Origin: Kiritimatiellia bacterium
GTDB taxonomy: Bacteria > Verrucomicrobiota > Kiritimatiellia > CAIQIC01 > Lenti-01
NCBI GenBank assembly: GCA_017527155.1
Contig: JAFXQI010000040.1
Coordinates: 1-43,301, forward strand
Length of the DNA stretch: 43,301 bases
Reading direction: 5' to 3'
Part shown: piece by piece, positions 7,659 through 15,495 of the stretch
Position numbering within the stretch: position 1 is the first letter of the stretch
Layout: the number at the start of each line of letters is the position of its first letter
The notes under the pieces: model-generated
Told to the model about the DNA's origin: nothing
Database searches by the model: none
Seen by the model: only the letters and a program-made list of their open reading frames with translations
Position numbers and translations under genes: made by a program

Positions 7659-8890
7659 ACCGCCTCCCCCTCGCCGCCCTCGCCCTCCTCCTCGTGGCCG
7701 CCGTCCCCGCCTGCCGCCGCGCCCCCGCCGACGCCGACGCCCCCCGATGGGTACCCGCCGCCCGCGCCGGCATCCGCCAGACCCTCGCCTTCCAGGGCGA
7801 ACTCGAAGCCCGCACCATGCTCCGCGTCGCCGTCCCCCTCCAGGGCTCCGCCGTGCTCGAAGAACTCGTCGCCGAAGGCACCCGCGTGCACGAAGGCGAC
7901 GTCCTCGCCCGCTTCGATTCCGCCCAGATCGCCCAGGACCTCGCCCGCCAGGAAAGCGAAGCCGTGCGCGCCCGCCAGGAACTCGGCAGCCTCGAAAAGG
8001 CCGAACTCCCCCTCGAGCGGCTCGACCTCGAATCCCGCCGCGACGAACTCCTCGCCGCCCTGCGCGCCGAAGAAGCCTTCCTCGACGCCGCGACCGGCCT
8101 CCGCGACCGCGGCCTCATGTCCGATGCCGAGCTCCTCCGCCAGCGCGACAAGATCGCCGCCGTCCGCGCCGACGCCGACCGCGCCGCCACCCGCCTCGAC
8201 CTGACCGCCGGCCCCCTCCACGCCGCCCGCCTCGCCAAGGCCCGCGCCGCCCTCGAAGCCGCCGAACGCCAGCGCGACTACACCGCCCGCCAGCTCGCCC
8301 TCTGCACCGTCACCGCGCCCGCCGGCGGCACCGTCTCCCTCGTCCCCCTCCCCGTCGGCGGCGAATACCGCACCGCGCGCGTCGGCGACAGCCTCTACCG
8401 CAACCAGGTCTTCCTCTGCATCCCGCGCGACGACGCCCGCATCGTCCGCGGCCACGTCGAAGAATCCGCCCTCCCCTCCGTACGCCCCGGCGCCCCCGCC
8501 ACCGCCGTGCCCGCCGCCTTCCCCGACCTGCGCCTGCCCGGCCGCGTCGAATCCGTCGGCTCCATGGCCCGCTCCCTGCCCGGCCAGCCCGCCTGGCGCA
8601 AATACTTCCCCGTCGCCGTCGCCCTCGATCCCCTTCCGCAGGACCAGGACCTCCCCGCCGGCCTCACCATGAATGTCGAAATCGTCTCCGGCGAAGCCCC
8701 CTCCGCCCTCGCCATTCCCCGCGCCGCCCTCGAATCCGAATCCGGACGCCTCTACGTCCAGCGCCGCCCCGCCGCCGCCCTCCCCTCCGCCCCCCCCGTC
8801 CGTACCGAAGTCCGGATCGGCCTCGCCGACACCGACTCCGTCCAGATTCTCTCCGGCCTTTCCGACGGCGACCTCGTCCTCTGCCCATGA
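7655..8890 (+). CDS. HlyD/MacA-like periplasmic adaptor lipoprotein
   Basis: This 411-residue membrane fusion protein starts with a lipoprotein signal ending AAVPAC. A biotinyl-lipoyl half-motif (PLQGSAVLEELVAEGTRVHE, then GDVLARFD) is followed by a long coiled-coil hairpin (residues 90-205) and the second lipoyl half (CTVTAPAGGTVS), then beta-barrel and membrane-proximal domains (GLTMNVEIVSGEAPSALAIP, LSDGDLVLCP). Adaptors of this kind bridge an inner membrane transporter and a TolC-type duct across the periplasm. It overlaps both neighbours by 4 nt (ATGA), so translation is likely coupled. Confidence 0.9.
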   Translation: MNRLPLAALALLLVAAVPACRRAPADADAPRWVPAARAGIRQTLAFQGELEARTMLRVAVPLQGSAVLEELVAEGTRVHEGDVLARFDSAQIAQDLARQESEAVRARQELGSLEKAELPLERLDLESRRDELLAALRAEEAFLDAATGLRDRGLMSDAELLRQRDKIAAVRADADRAATRLDLTAGPLHAARLAKARAALEAAERQRDYTARQLALCTVTAPAGGTVSLVPLPVGGEYRTARVGDSLYRNQVFLCIPRDDARIVRGHVEESALPSVRPGAPATAVPAAFPDLRLPGRVESVGSMARSLPGQPAWRKYFPVAVALDPLPQDQDLPAGLTMNVEIVSGEAPSALAIPRAALESESGRLYVQRRPAAALPSAPPVRTEVRIGLADTDSVQILSGLSDGDLVLCP

Positions 8891-10029
8891 TCCCCTCCCC
8901 CCGCGAAACCCTCCTCGACGCCCTCGCCGGCCTGCGCGCCGCCCCCGCCCGCGCCATCCTTTCCGCCCTGTCCCTCGCCGCCGGCTTCCTCGTCCTCTCC
9001 CTCCTCCTCGCCGTCTGGACCGGACTCGACCGCGAGGCCGCCACCCTCGCCTCCTCCTTCGGCGCCGACGCCTTCGCCCTCCTTCCACCCGGCGGATCCG
9101 CCCCCTCCTGGACCCGCCCCCTCGCCGACTCCCTCCGCGCCGCCCTCCGCCACCGCGCCCACGTATCCGCCGCCCGCCCCATCCACCCCGGCATCCCCGA
9201 CGCCCCCGCCCTCCTCCTCGCCACCGACGAACACTGGCTGGCCGCCCACGGCTGGCGCATCCTCCGCGGACGACCCCTCGACGGCGCCGACATCCACCGC
9301 GCCGCCCCCGTCGTCCTCCTGCCCGACGCCGCCGCCCGCGCCGCCCGGCTATCCCCCGGCGACGCCTATCCCCTCGGCCCCGCCACCCTGACCCTCGTCG
9401 GCACCACCACCGCCCCCGCCGACACCCCGCCTCTCGTACCCTGGACCCTCCGCCTCCTCGACCCCGGCGACGCCCCGCCCCCTGCCGACGCCATCGACCG
9501 CATCTGGATCCGCGCCCGCCCCGGACACTCCCCCGACGCCCTCCTCGACCTCCTCCTCCCCCGCCTCGCGCCCCTCGGACTCCCCTCCGCCCGTCCCGTC
9601 ACCCCCGATACCCTCCTCTCCAACGTCCACCGCTGGCGCAAGACCCTCGCCTGGACCGCCGGTTCCGGCGCCCTCCTCGCCCTCCTGCTCGGCGCCACCT
9701 CCCTTGCCGGACTCCTCCTCGCGGCCGTCCGCGAACGCATCCCCGAGATCGGCCTCCGCCGCGCCCTCGGCGCCACCCCGACCGACGTCGCCTCCCTCTT
9801 CGTGGCCGAAGCCCTCCTCCTGACCCTGGCCTCCTCCCTTCTCGGAACCCTCTCCGCCGCCCTCCTCCTCCACTTCCTGGGAGCCACCCTCCCCCTCCCC
9901 TGGGCCTTTTCCCCCACCCTCGCCCTCCTCCCCATCCTCCTCTCCCTCCCCCTCGCCGCCGCCACCGCCGCCCTCCCCGCCCTCGCCGCCTCCCGCCTCC
10001 CCCCCGCCGAAGCCCTCCGCAACGACTGA
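8887..10029 (+). CDS. FtsX/MacB-like ABC transporter permease
   Basis: This 380-residue protein has the MacB/LolC permease layout. TM1 lies near residues 20-48 (RAILSALSLAAGFLVLSLLL), a periplasmic core domain of about 200 residues follows, and three C-terminal membrane segments make up the FtsX domain with the signature AAVRERIPEIGLRRALGATP and a final LPALAASRLPPAEALRND. These permeases transmit ATP-driven movement to the periplasm (mechanotransmission) rather than carrying substrate through the membrane. The MacB-type ATPase domain is absent, and no ATPase gene lies in this operon, so the partner must be encoded elsewhere. The ATGA overlap with the adaptor gene supports a common complex. 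Confidence 0.87.
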   Translation: MIPSPRETLLDALAGLRAAPARAILSALSLAAGFLVLSLLLAVWTGLDREAATLASSFGADAFALLPPGGSAPSWTRPLADSLRAALRHRAHVSAARPIHPGIPDAPALLLATDEHWLAAHGWRILRGRPLDGADIHRAAPVVLLPDAAARAARLSPGDAYPLGPATLTLVGTTTAPADTPPLVPWTLRLLDPGDAPPPADAIDRIWIRARPGHSPDALLDLLLPRLAPLGLPSARPVTPDTLLSNVHRWRKTLAWTAGSGALLALLLGATSLAGLLLAAVRERIPEIGLRRALGATPTDVASLFVAEALLLTLASSLLGTLSAALLLHFLGATLPLPWAFSPTLALLPILLSLPLAAATAALPALAASRLPPAEALRND

Positions 10030-10049
10030 CCTTTTTTCCTCCCCACTCC

Positions 10050-10112
10050 TGCAATCACGAGAATCCCCTTGACATCCCCCACCCCATCCCCCACACTCCC
10101 CTTCCATGAACA
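10050..10112 (+). repeat. ATG45 dispersed element, copy C (divergent)
   Basis: TGCAATCACGAGAAT, a C-rich tract and ATGAACAT match the element, but the spacing is 47 nt rather than 45 and the hairpin is lost. It contains TTGACA (10069-10074). Its ATG is the start codon of the gene at 10106, the clearest case of the element providing a translation start. Confidence 0.65.
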
Positions 10113-10972
10113 TCCTGGAAACCGCCTCCTCCCGCACCACCCCCATCACCCGCGCCGCCCTCGACATCGCCGGCACCCAACACGCCGGCATCGCCCTCGG
10201 CCTCGTTCCCCTCGTCCTCGGCGTGAGCGTCGCCGCCTTCACCGTCTTCGCCGCCACCGAGACCGGCCTGGCGATCGTCCGCGAACTCAAGCGCCGCCAG
10301 CGCCTCCGCGAAAAACACCCCGACAGCCCGTCCCTCCGCGGCACCCCCACCCCCGCCGAACTCGCGGCCGACATCGGAATCCGGCCCCGCACCCTCCTCG
10401 TCCGTCTCCGTCTCGGCTCCCGTCTGGCGGACCTCGAACCCACGCTCGACACCACGACCCTCGGCTTCAAGAAACTCCGCAACGGCCAGAAGCGCATCCG
10501 CTCCCGCGCCCCCGGCATGAAAGGGTGGCTGGCGGACCGCCGCATTCCCGCCAACTACACCACCCTCGTCCGCTACAAGAAACTCGCCCAGCGCCTCCGC
10601 CAGCTCCTCGCCCTCGACGACCGCCTTCCGCTCGAATGGCTTCTCCCCGGCGAGGCGCCCGACCGCCCCCTTCCACCGGACCTGCTCGCCTCCTACGCCA
10701 CCGCCCGCCGCCGCCTTGCCCGCCTTCTCCGCGACCACTGGAACTTCACCCGCCTGAAAGCCCACGTCGAAACCAAACTGGGGCTCCCGCCGCTTCTCCC
10801 CTCCCGGCGGCCCCGCCGTCCCCGCGCCACGCCGCCGCACGACCGATCCGTGCAAGTCGACGCCACCAAACGCGAACTCATCCGCTTCCTCCGCGAGCCC
10901 CCGCCCACCCGCAAACTCGGTCGCCTGCGGGACCAAGCCCTCGCCTGGCTCCACGCCGCCCCAACCGACTGA
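10106..10972 (+). CDS. Uncharacterised single-pass membrane protein
   Basis: This encodes 288 residues with no recognised family. A hydrophobic segment at about 25-50 (HAGIALGLVPLVLGVSVAAF) is followed by a very basic soluble region. It includes ELAADIGIRPRTLLVRLRLG, which could be a helix-turn-helix-like segment, the lysine/arginine stretch FKKLRNGQKRIRSRAPGMKG, and RQLLALDDRLPLEWLLPGE. The high Arg and Pro content suggests nucleic-acid or membrane-surface contact, but that is only a guess. The ATG belongs to the repeat element just upstream, and no strong Shine-Dalgarno is present. It is transcribed toward the shikimate gene cluster and may be monocistronic. Confidence 0.7.
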   Translation: MNILETASSRTTPITRAALDIAGTQHAGIALGLVPLVLGVSVAAFTVFAATETGLAIVRELKRRQRLREKHPDSPSLRGTPTPAELAADIGIRPRTLLVRLRLGSRLADLEPTLDTTTLGFKKLRNGQKRIRSRAPGMKGWLADRRIPANYTTLVRYKKLAQRLRQLLALDDRLPLEWLLPGEAPDRPLPPDLLASYATARRRLARLLRDHWNFTRLKAHVETKLGLPPLLPSRRPRRPRATPPHDRSVQVDATKRELIRFLREPPPTRKLGRLRDQALAWLHAAPTD

Positions 10973-11177
10973 TTCCCGCGGCCATCCCGCCCCGCGATTT
11001 CCGACTTTGCCGGCAGAGTCGGACGGACCACCGCGCCCGGATTCCGCCCAGCCCCCTTGGGTGAGGCCTGTTGCGGGGGGCTCAGCGCGGAACGGCGGCT
11101 TCGCGAGCAGGAGAATGGCCGGAGGCGGGGGACAAGCGTCCGGGAACGTGCCGGGGGCATTCCGCAGACAGCGCCTC

Positions 11178-11239
11178 TTCATGGGAGGAGAGTGCAGGGG
11201 AAATGGGTGGTTTTCCGTGGATTTCACGTGATTGCAAAA
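11178..11239 (-). repeat. ATG45 dispersed element, copy D
   Basis: On the minus strand this reads TTTTGCAATCACGTGAAAT, a variable middle, CATTTCCCC, a C/T run and CCCATGAAG. The spacing from block to ATG is 45 nt. It lies downstream of the aroE-aroK stop on the same strand, so it is not a leader of a recognisable gene. The rest of the 10973-11277 gap shows no gene or hairpin that I can support. Confidence 0.75.
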
Positions 11240-11277
11240 GTGGGGGGAGAGGTGGAGGAACGAGGGAAGAAGGTCGG

Positions 11278-12633
11278 TCAGGGAGACAGGGCGGAGATGA
11301 AGGCGGAGGCGAGGCGGGGGACCGTCGCATCGGGGGGGGTGGCGTTGGAGGTGGGGACGGAGAAGTCGCAGAAGTCGCGGTAGAGGGGTTCCCGGCGGGC
11401 GTGGAGGGCGGCAGCCTTCTCCCGGTCGCGGGCGAGCGGGCGGACGGGGTCGCCGGCAATCCGCTCCCACATCGCGGGGAAGTCCGAGGCGATGTGCAGG
11501 ACCAGCGTGTTGGTCTCCCGGACGAGCGCCCGGTTTTCCCCGCGTTCCGGGAAGCCGCCTCCGGCCGCCACCACGCGCGACACCGGTCCGGCCAGCACGC
11601 GCCGCGCGGTATCCCGTTCGAGCGCCCGGAACGCCTCTTCCCCGGACTCCGCGAAGACCGCGGGGATGCTCCGCCCGGCCGCCGCCTCGATTTCCGCATC
11701 GAGATCCGCGAAGGGCAACCCGAGCCGCCGCGCCAGTTCCCGGCCGACCGTGGTCTTGCCGGCGCCCATGAATCCGGTCATGAGGATGTTCGTGGGATTG
11801 CGCCGCCACAGGTCCGCGGCGAGTCCGGGCAGCAGCCGTGCGGCGACGGCGTCGGGGTCGGCGGCGATGCCCGGATTCCATATCTTCTCCGCCGCGACGG
11901 CCTGGTGCACGAGCATGGAGAGACCCCCGACCGCGCGGCATCCGCGCTTGCGGGCGTTGAGGACGAGGCGGGTCGGCGTCGGGCAGTAGACCGGATCGAA
12001 CACGGCGAGCCCCGGATGCAGGTCTCCGGCCTCGACCGGAATCCCACCCGCGCGCGGCCACATTCCGACGGGGGTCCCGTTGAGCAGGAGCGAAGCCCCG
12101 GCGAGCGCCGCGCGCCGGTCCCCGGGGGAATCCGCGGCGGCGAGACGGCACCGGGCCTCCGGGACGCGTCCGCGCAGGGCGTCGAGGAACGCGCGCGCCC
12201 GCCCGGGGTCCGTCGAGAACACGACAAGGCTTTCGGCGCCCGCGGCGGCGGTTTCGGCGGCCATCATGGCGGCGACCCCGCCCGTACCCAGCAATACCGC
12301 GCGCGCTCCCCGAAGCGGCATTCCGGCCGCGCGGAATCCGGCCGCGTCCGTGTTGTATCCGATCCCGCCGCAGACGGCATTGACGGCCCCGCATCGCCGC
12401 GCCTCGGGCGAAAGCCCCGCGAGGTAGGGCAGAACCGCCTTCTTGTAGGGGATCGTGATGTTGAACCCGTCGAACCGCTCCATCATCTCCGGCCACCGCT
12501 CGGCGATTTCCTCCGGCGCGACATCCACCAGCGAGTACGTTCCCCCGATCCCCGCCGCATCCAGGATGGCCCGGTGGATTCCGGGCGACAGGCTGTGGCC
12601 CAGCGGGTGGCCGACGAGCGCGAATGCCTTCAT
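11278..12633 (-). CDS. aroE-aroK: Shikimate dehydrogenase-shikimate kinase fusion
   Basis: This 451-residue protein joins two steps of the shikimate pathway. Residues 1-270 are AroE (3-dehydroshikimate to shikimate, NADPH-dependent): substrate motif GHPLGHSLSP, NITIPYKKAV with catalytic Lys64, YNTDAAGF with Asp96, the nucleotide loop GTGGVAAMMA and the C-terminal GLSMLVHQA. Residues 281-451 are AroK (shikimate to shikimate 3-phosphate): P-loop GFMGAGKTT with Lys293, DLDAEIE, and AAGGGFPERG. The two enzymes are sequential, so fusion is sensible. The ATG lies 14 nt after the ABC ATPase stop, making this the last gene of the importer operon. The kinase part is near the usual length. Confidence 0.95.
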   Translation of the reverse strand: MKAFALVGHPLGHSLSPGIHRAILDAAGIGGTYSLVDVAPEEIAERWPEMMERFDGFNITIPYKKAVLPYLAGLSPEARRCGAVNAVCGGIGYNTDAAGFRAAGMPLRGARAVLLGTGGVAAMMAAETAAAGAESLVVFSTDPGRARAFLDALRGRVPEARCRLAAADSPGDRRAALAGASLLLNGTPVGMWPRAGGIPVEAGDLHPGLAVFDPVYCPTPTRLVLNARKRGCRAVGGLSMLVHQAVAAEKIWNPGIAADPDAVAARLLPGLAADLWRRNPTNILMTGFMGAGKTTVGRELARRLGLPFADLDAEIEAAAGRSIPAVFAESGEEAFRALERDTARRVLAGPVSRVVAAGGGFPERGENRALVRETNTLVLHIASDFPAMWERIAGDPVRPLARDREKAAALHARREPLYRDFCDFSVPTSNATPPDATVPRLASAFISALSP

Positions 12634-12647
12634 GCGGTCCGGCCCCC

Positions 12648-13421
12648 TCACCCGCCGAAGCGGCGGAGGAACGCTTTCGTCCGCTCGACCTTCGGCGAAT
12701 CGATCAGCTCGCGGGCGGGGCCCTGCTCCACCACCACGCCGCCGTCCATGAAGAGGATGCGGTCGGCGACGTCGCGGGCGAACGCCATCTCGTGGGTCAC
12801 GATGACCATCGTCATCTTCTCGGCCGCGAGCCCGCGGATGACGCCGAGGATTTCCTGCGTGAGCTCCGGGTCGAGCGCACTCGTCGGTTCGTCGAAGAAG
12901 AGGACTTCCGGGTCGAGCGCCAGCGCCCGCGCGATGGCGGCGCGCTGCTGCTGGCCGCCGGAGAGTTCGCACGGATACGATGACTCCTTGGTGGCGAGCC
13001 CCGCCTTGGCGAGAAGGTCGCGGGCGCGGGCCTCGGCGTCTTCGCGGGTGCGCCCGAGGACGTGGATCTGCGCCTCGGTCAGGTTGCGCAGGACGGAGAA
13101 GTGCGGGAACAGGTTGAAATTCTGGAACACCAGCCCCATGTGCAGGCAGGCCTCGCGCAGGGTGTGGCGGTCGGCGTAGATGCCGTCCCGGACGAGGGTT
13201 TTCCCGCCGATGCGGATGGTGCCGCCGGTCACCGGTTCGAGATGCGTCACGCACCGCAGCAGCGTGGACTTGCCGCCGCCGGAGGGGCCGATCACCGCGA
13301 CGACTTCGCCGCGCGCGACGGTGAGGTCGATGCCGTGCAGGACGCGCAGCCCGCCGTAGTCCTTGACGAGGCCGGCGACTTCGACGACGGGTTCCGGGGA
13401 AACTGGAGGGGTTGCGCTCAC
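12648..13421 (-). CDS. Polar amino acid ABC transporter ATPase
   Basis: This 257-residue GlnQ/HisP-type ATPase has Walker A GPSGGGKST, the Q-loop in VFQNFNLFPHFSVL, signature LSGGQQQR, Walker B EVLFFDEPTSALD and the switch His in IVTHEM. The NLFPH motif after the Q-loop is typical of amino acid importers. The GTG start overlaps the permease stop (GTGA), so the two are probably translationally coupled. It should power the permease and binding protein encoded upstream. Confidence 0.94.
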   Translation of the reverse strand: MSATPPVSPEPVVEVAGLVKDYGGLRVLHGIDLTVARGEVVAVIGPSGGGKSTLLRCVTHLEPVTGGTIRIGGKTLVRDGIYADRHTLREACLHMGLVFQNFNLFPHFSVLRNLTEAQIHVLGRTREDAEARARDLLAKAGLATKESSYPCELSGGQQQRAAIARALALDPEVLFFDEPTSALDPELTQEILGVIRGLAAEKMTMVIVTHEMAFARDVADRILFMDGGVVVEQGPARELIDSPKVERTKAFLRRFGG

Positions 13422-14095
13422 GAGTAGTAGGAAAGCCTCCGTTCGAGGTGGTTGAAGACGACGGAGACGACGCCGTTCATCAGGAAGTAGAACGCGCCCG
13501 CGACGAAGATCGGCACCACCGAGAAGCGTGCCGCGGAAATCGTCTGCGCCGCCCGGAACAGCTCCGCCACGCCGATGGTCTGCGCGAGGGCCGTGTCCTT
13601 GACCAGCGTGATGACTTCGTTGCCGACCGCCGGCAGCGTCCGCTTGACCACCTGCGGGAGCACGATGCGGAAGAACGTCTGCGCCGGCGTGAACCCCAGC
13701 ACCTGCGCCGCCTCCCACTGGCCGCGCGGGATGGATTCGATGCCGCCGCGGAAGATTTCCGCGAAGTAGGCCGCGTAGTTGAGCACGAACGCGACGATGA
13801 CCGCCGCGAACCGCGTGTAGATCGACACGCCGAGGATGTAGTACGGCGCGAAGTAGGCGAAGAGGATCTGCAGGATCAGCGGCGTCCCCCGCATCACCAG
13901 CAGGTACCCGTTGACCAGCCGCCGCAGCGGCGCCCACTTCGACATCCGGCCGAACGCGATCGGGATGGACAGCGGAATCGACAGCGCCAGCGTCAGCGCG
14001 AAGACTTCGAGCGACACGACCGACCCCAGCAGCATCGGCCGCAGCATCTGCCACTGGCCGGCCGCCCAGCCGCCGTCCGTCAACGTCCCGAACAT
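13418..14095 (-). CDS. Polar amino acid ABC transporter permease
   Basis: This 225-residue HisM/GlnP-type inner membrane permease has about five membrane segments. Diagnostic pieces are LLVMRGTPLILQILFAYFA, FVLNYAAYFAEIFRGGIESI with the following PRGQWEAAQVLGF, and the EAA-loop region with PQVVKRTLPAVGNE and VKDTALAQTIGVAEL. Only one permease gene is present, so a homodimer is likely. It sits 36 nt after the binding-protein stop and overlaps the ATPase start. Confidence 0.94.
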   Translation of the reverse strand: MFGTLTDGGWAAGQWQMLRPMLLGSVVSLEVFALTLALSIPLSIPIAFGRMSKWAPLRRLVNGYLLVMRGTPLILQILFAYFAPYYILGVSIYTRFAAVIVAFVLNYAAYFAEIFRGGIESIPRGQWEAAQVLGFTPAQTFFRIVLPQVVKRTLPAVGNEVITLVKDTALAQTIGVAELFRAAQTISAARFSVVPIFVAGAFYFLMNGVVSVVFNHLERRLSYYS

Positions 14096-14131
14096 GGTGC
14101 CGTGCCGCTTCCGCCGTCCCGCGCGTGCGCG

Positions 14132-14914
14132 CTACTTGCCGATGATGGAGATGTCGGCGCCGAGCCACTTCTCGGCGATTTTCGCGACGGTGCCGTCCGC
14201 GGCCATGCCTTCGAGGGCGCCCCAGATCTTCTCCATCAGCTCGGTGTCGCCCTTGCGGAAGCCGATCCCGTACTCCTCGGCGGCCAGCGACTCCTCGAGG
14301 ATCGCGAAGCTGTGCTTGCCGGAGCGGCGGATGCAGTCGTTGGCGACGATCAGGTCCATGACCACGGCGTCCACGCCCTTGGATTCGAGGTCCATCAGCG
14401 CCGTCAGGTAGTCCTTGACCTCGACGACCTCGGCGAGGGATTCCTTGAAGGCGGGCGTGTCGTCGATGGCTTCCTTGCCGGAGGAGCCGGCCTGGGTGGC
14501 GACCTTCTTGCCGGCGAGGTCGGCGAGGGTCTTGATGCCGGAGTCGGCGCGCACGACGGCGACCTGGGCGTTGCGCAGGTACGGCGGGGAGAAGGTCATC
14601 GCCTGCTTGCGTTCCTCGGTGATGGTGAAGCCGTTCCAGATGCAGTCGATGTTCCGGGTGTTCAGCTCGAGCTCCTTGGCGTTCCAGTCGATGGGCTGGA
14701 GCTTGAGGTCGAGGCCGAGGCGCGCGCAGGCTTCCTTGGCGAGGTCGATGTCGTAGCCGACGATCTCGTGGTTCTCGTCGCGGAACCCCATGGGCGGGAA
14801 CGAATCGTCCAGGCCCAGCACGAACGCGTTGGGAGCGGACTTGTCCGCGGGCGAGCAGCCCGCCATCACCAAGGCGCCCAGACCGGCCGCCAGTCCCATC
14901 AAACTCTTCTTCAT
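14132..14914 (-). CDS. Amino acid ABC transporter substrate-binding lipoprotein
   Basis: This 260-residue periplasmic binding protein family 3 member has a lipoprotein signal (MKKSLMGLAAGLGALVMAGC). The mature part shows the usual order FVLGLDDSFPPMGFRDENHE, VGYDIDLAKEACARLG, then WNGFTITEERKQAMTFSPPY, and the C-terminal lobe with VATQAGSSGKEAI and EEYGIGFRKGDTEL. The Asp in VGYDIDL and the TFSPPY motif fit a polar amino acid ligand, but the specific ligand cannot be read. The ATG at 14914 is preceded by AAAGGA at good spacing. It is the first gene of the importer-aroEK operon. Confidence 0.94.
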   Translation of the reverse strand: MKKSLMGLAAGLGALVMAGCSPADKSAPNAFVLGLDDSFPPMGFRDENHEIVGYDIDLAKEACARLGLDLKLQPIDWNAKELELNTRNIDCIWNGFTITEERKQAMTFSPPYLRNAQVAVVRADSGIKTLADLAGKKVATQAGSSGKEAIDDTPAFKESLAEVVEVKDYLTALMDLESKGVDAVVMDLIVANDCIRRSGKHSFAILEESLAAEEYGIGFRKGDTELMEKIWGALEGMAADGTVAKIAEKWLGADISIIGK

Positions 14915-15066
14915 CGTCAATCCTTTCTGGTTGTTGAACACGCTGAGGTCGCCGCCTGCGGCGGCATCCGTCAACCTTTACCCCCAACCCCGCCCCGCGT
15001 CCACTCCAAAAACAGCGGCCCGGCCGGGGACCGAAGCGCGGAGGGGGGAGGGAGGAGCGGAGGAGG

Positions 15067-15108
15067 AAGCTCACGCAGAGGCGCGGAGAGGCAGAGACGC
15101 GGAGGGGA
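15067..15108. repeat. Dispersed GCAGAGGCGCGGAGAG repeat, copy 2
   Basis: GCTCACGCAGAGGCGCGGAGA followed by GGCAGAGACGCGGAGG is an extended version of the repeat at 2072-2104. It lies in the 581-bp gap between the importer operon and the cupin-regulator gene, next to an R2 copy. No function is evident. Confidence 0.5.
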
Positions 15109-15118
15109 TTGGAAGGGG

Positions 15119-15202
15119 ATTGGTGGGGCGAGCACTCCGTACGAGCCGCACGGGCGAATGGGTCGGAACGGCTCGCTCGGAGAGCTCGCCCCACCTGGCC
15201 GG
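15119..15202. repeat. R2 palindromic repeat, copy 1
   Basis: GGTGGGGCGAGCACTCCGT at one end and its near-complement ending GAGCTCGCCCCACC at the other enclose CGAGCCGCAC...GAACGGCTCG. The whole block can fold into a long imperfect hairpin. The same sequence occurs in opposite orientation at 20277-20366. Confidence 0.7.
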
Positions 15203-15277
15203 AAGACATGGCAGGGGCGTTTTTCCGGCCTGTTCCCGCGGGCGGGACGCCCGCGCCCCTGGTCGGCCGCGGGACGG

Positions 15278-15432
15278 TTTTCCAATGGTTGGAAAAAAAG
15301 TTTCCAATGGTTGGAAAAACCGGGCCGTTTTTTCCAATGATTGGAAAAAATTTTCGCCGGTTTTCCAATGATTGGAAAAAATTTTGAGGATTTTTCCAAT
15401 GATTGGAAAATTTTTTTCCAATGGTTGGAAAA
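15278..15432. repeat. Array of six TTTTCCAATSATTGGAAAA palindromes
   Basis: Six near-identical palindromes of 18-23 bp lie at 15278-15296, 15301-15318, 15328-15350, 15361-15379, 15392-15410 and 15414-15432. The centre base alternates G or A (ATGGTT or ATGATT). Spacers are only 3-12 bp and differ in sequence. The array ends 63 bp before the ATG of the XRE-cupin regulator. It is either an operator cluster for a dimeric DNA-binding protein or a local expansion of an intergenic palindrome of this lineage. The AT-rich palindromes stand out against the GC-rich genome. Confidence 0.9.
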
Positions 15433-15495
15433 CTTTTGGGCTTGCGGTCGGGGAAATGGCGGCGTATACGGCGCGGTGATTGGAGAAAAAACCAC

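Noticed and set aside
6038-10109. Long Arg/Pro-rich open frames overlapping the efflux operon in other frames
   Set aside because: They are by-products of GC-rich codons; the chosen frames show signal peptides and family motifs and join by ATGA overlaps.
15278-15432. The palindrome array as a CRISPR
   Set aside because: Spacers are only 3-12 bp, repeats are perfect palindromes and there are no cas genes.
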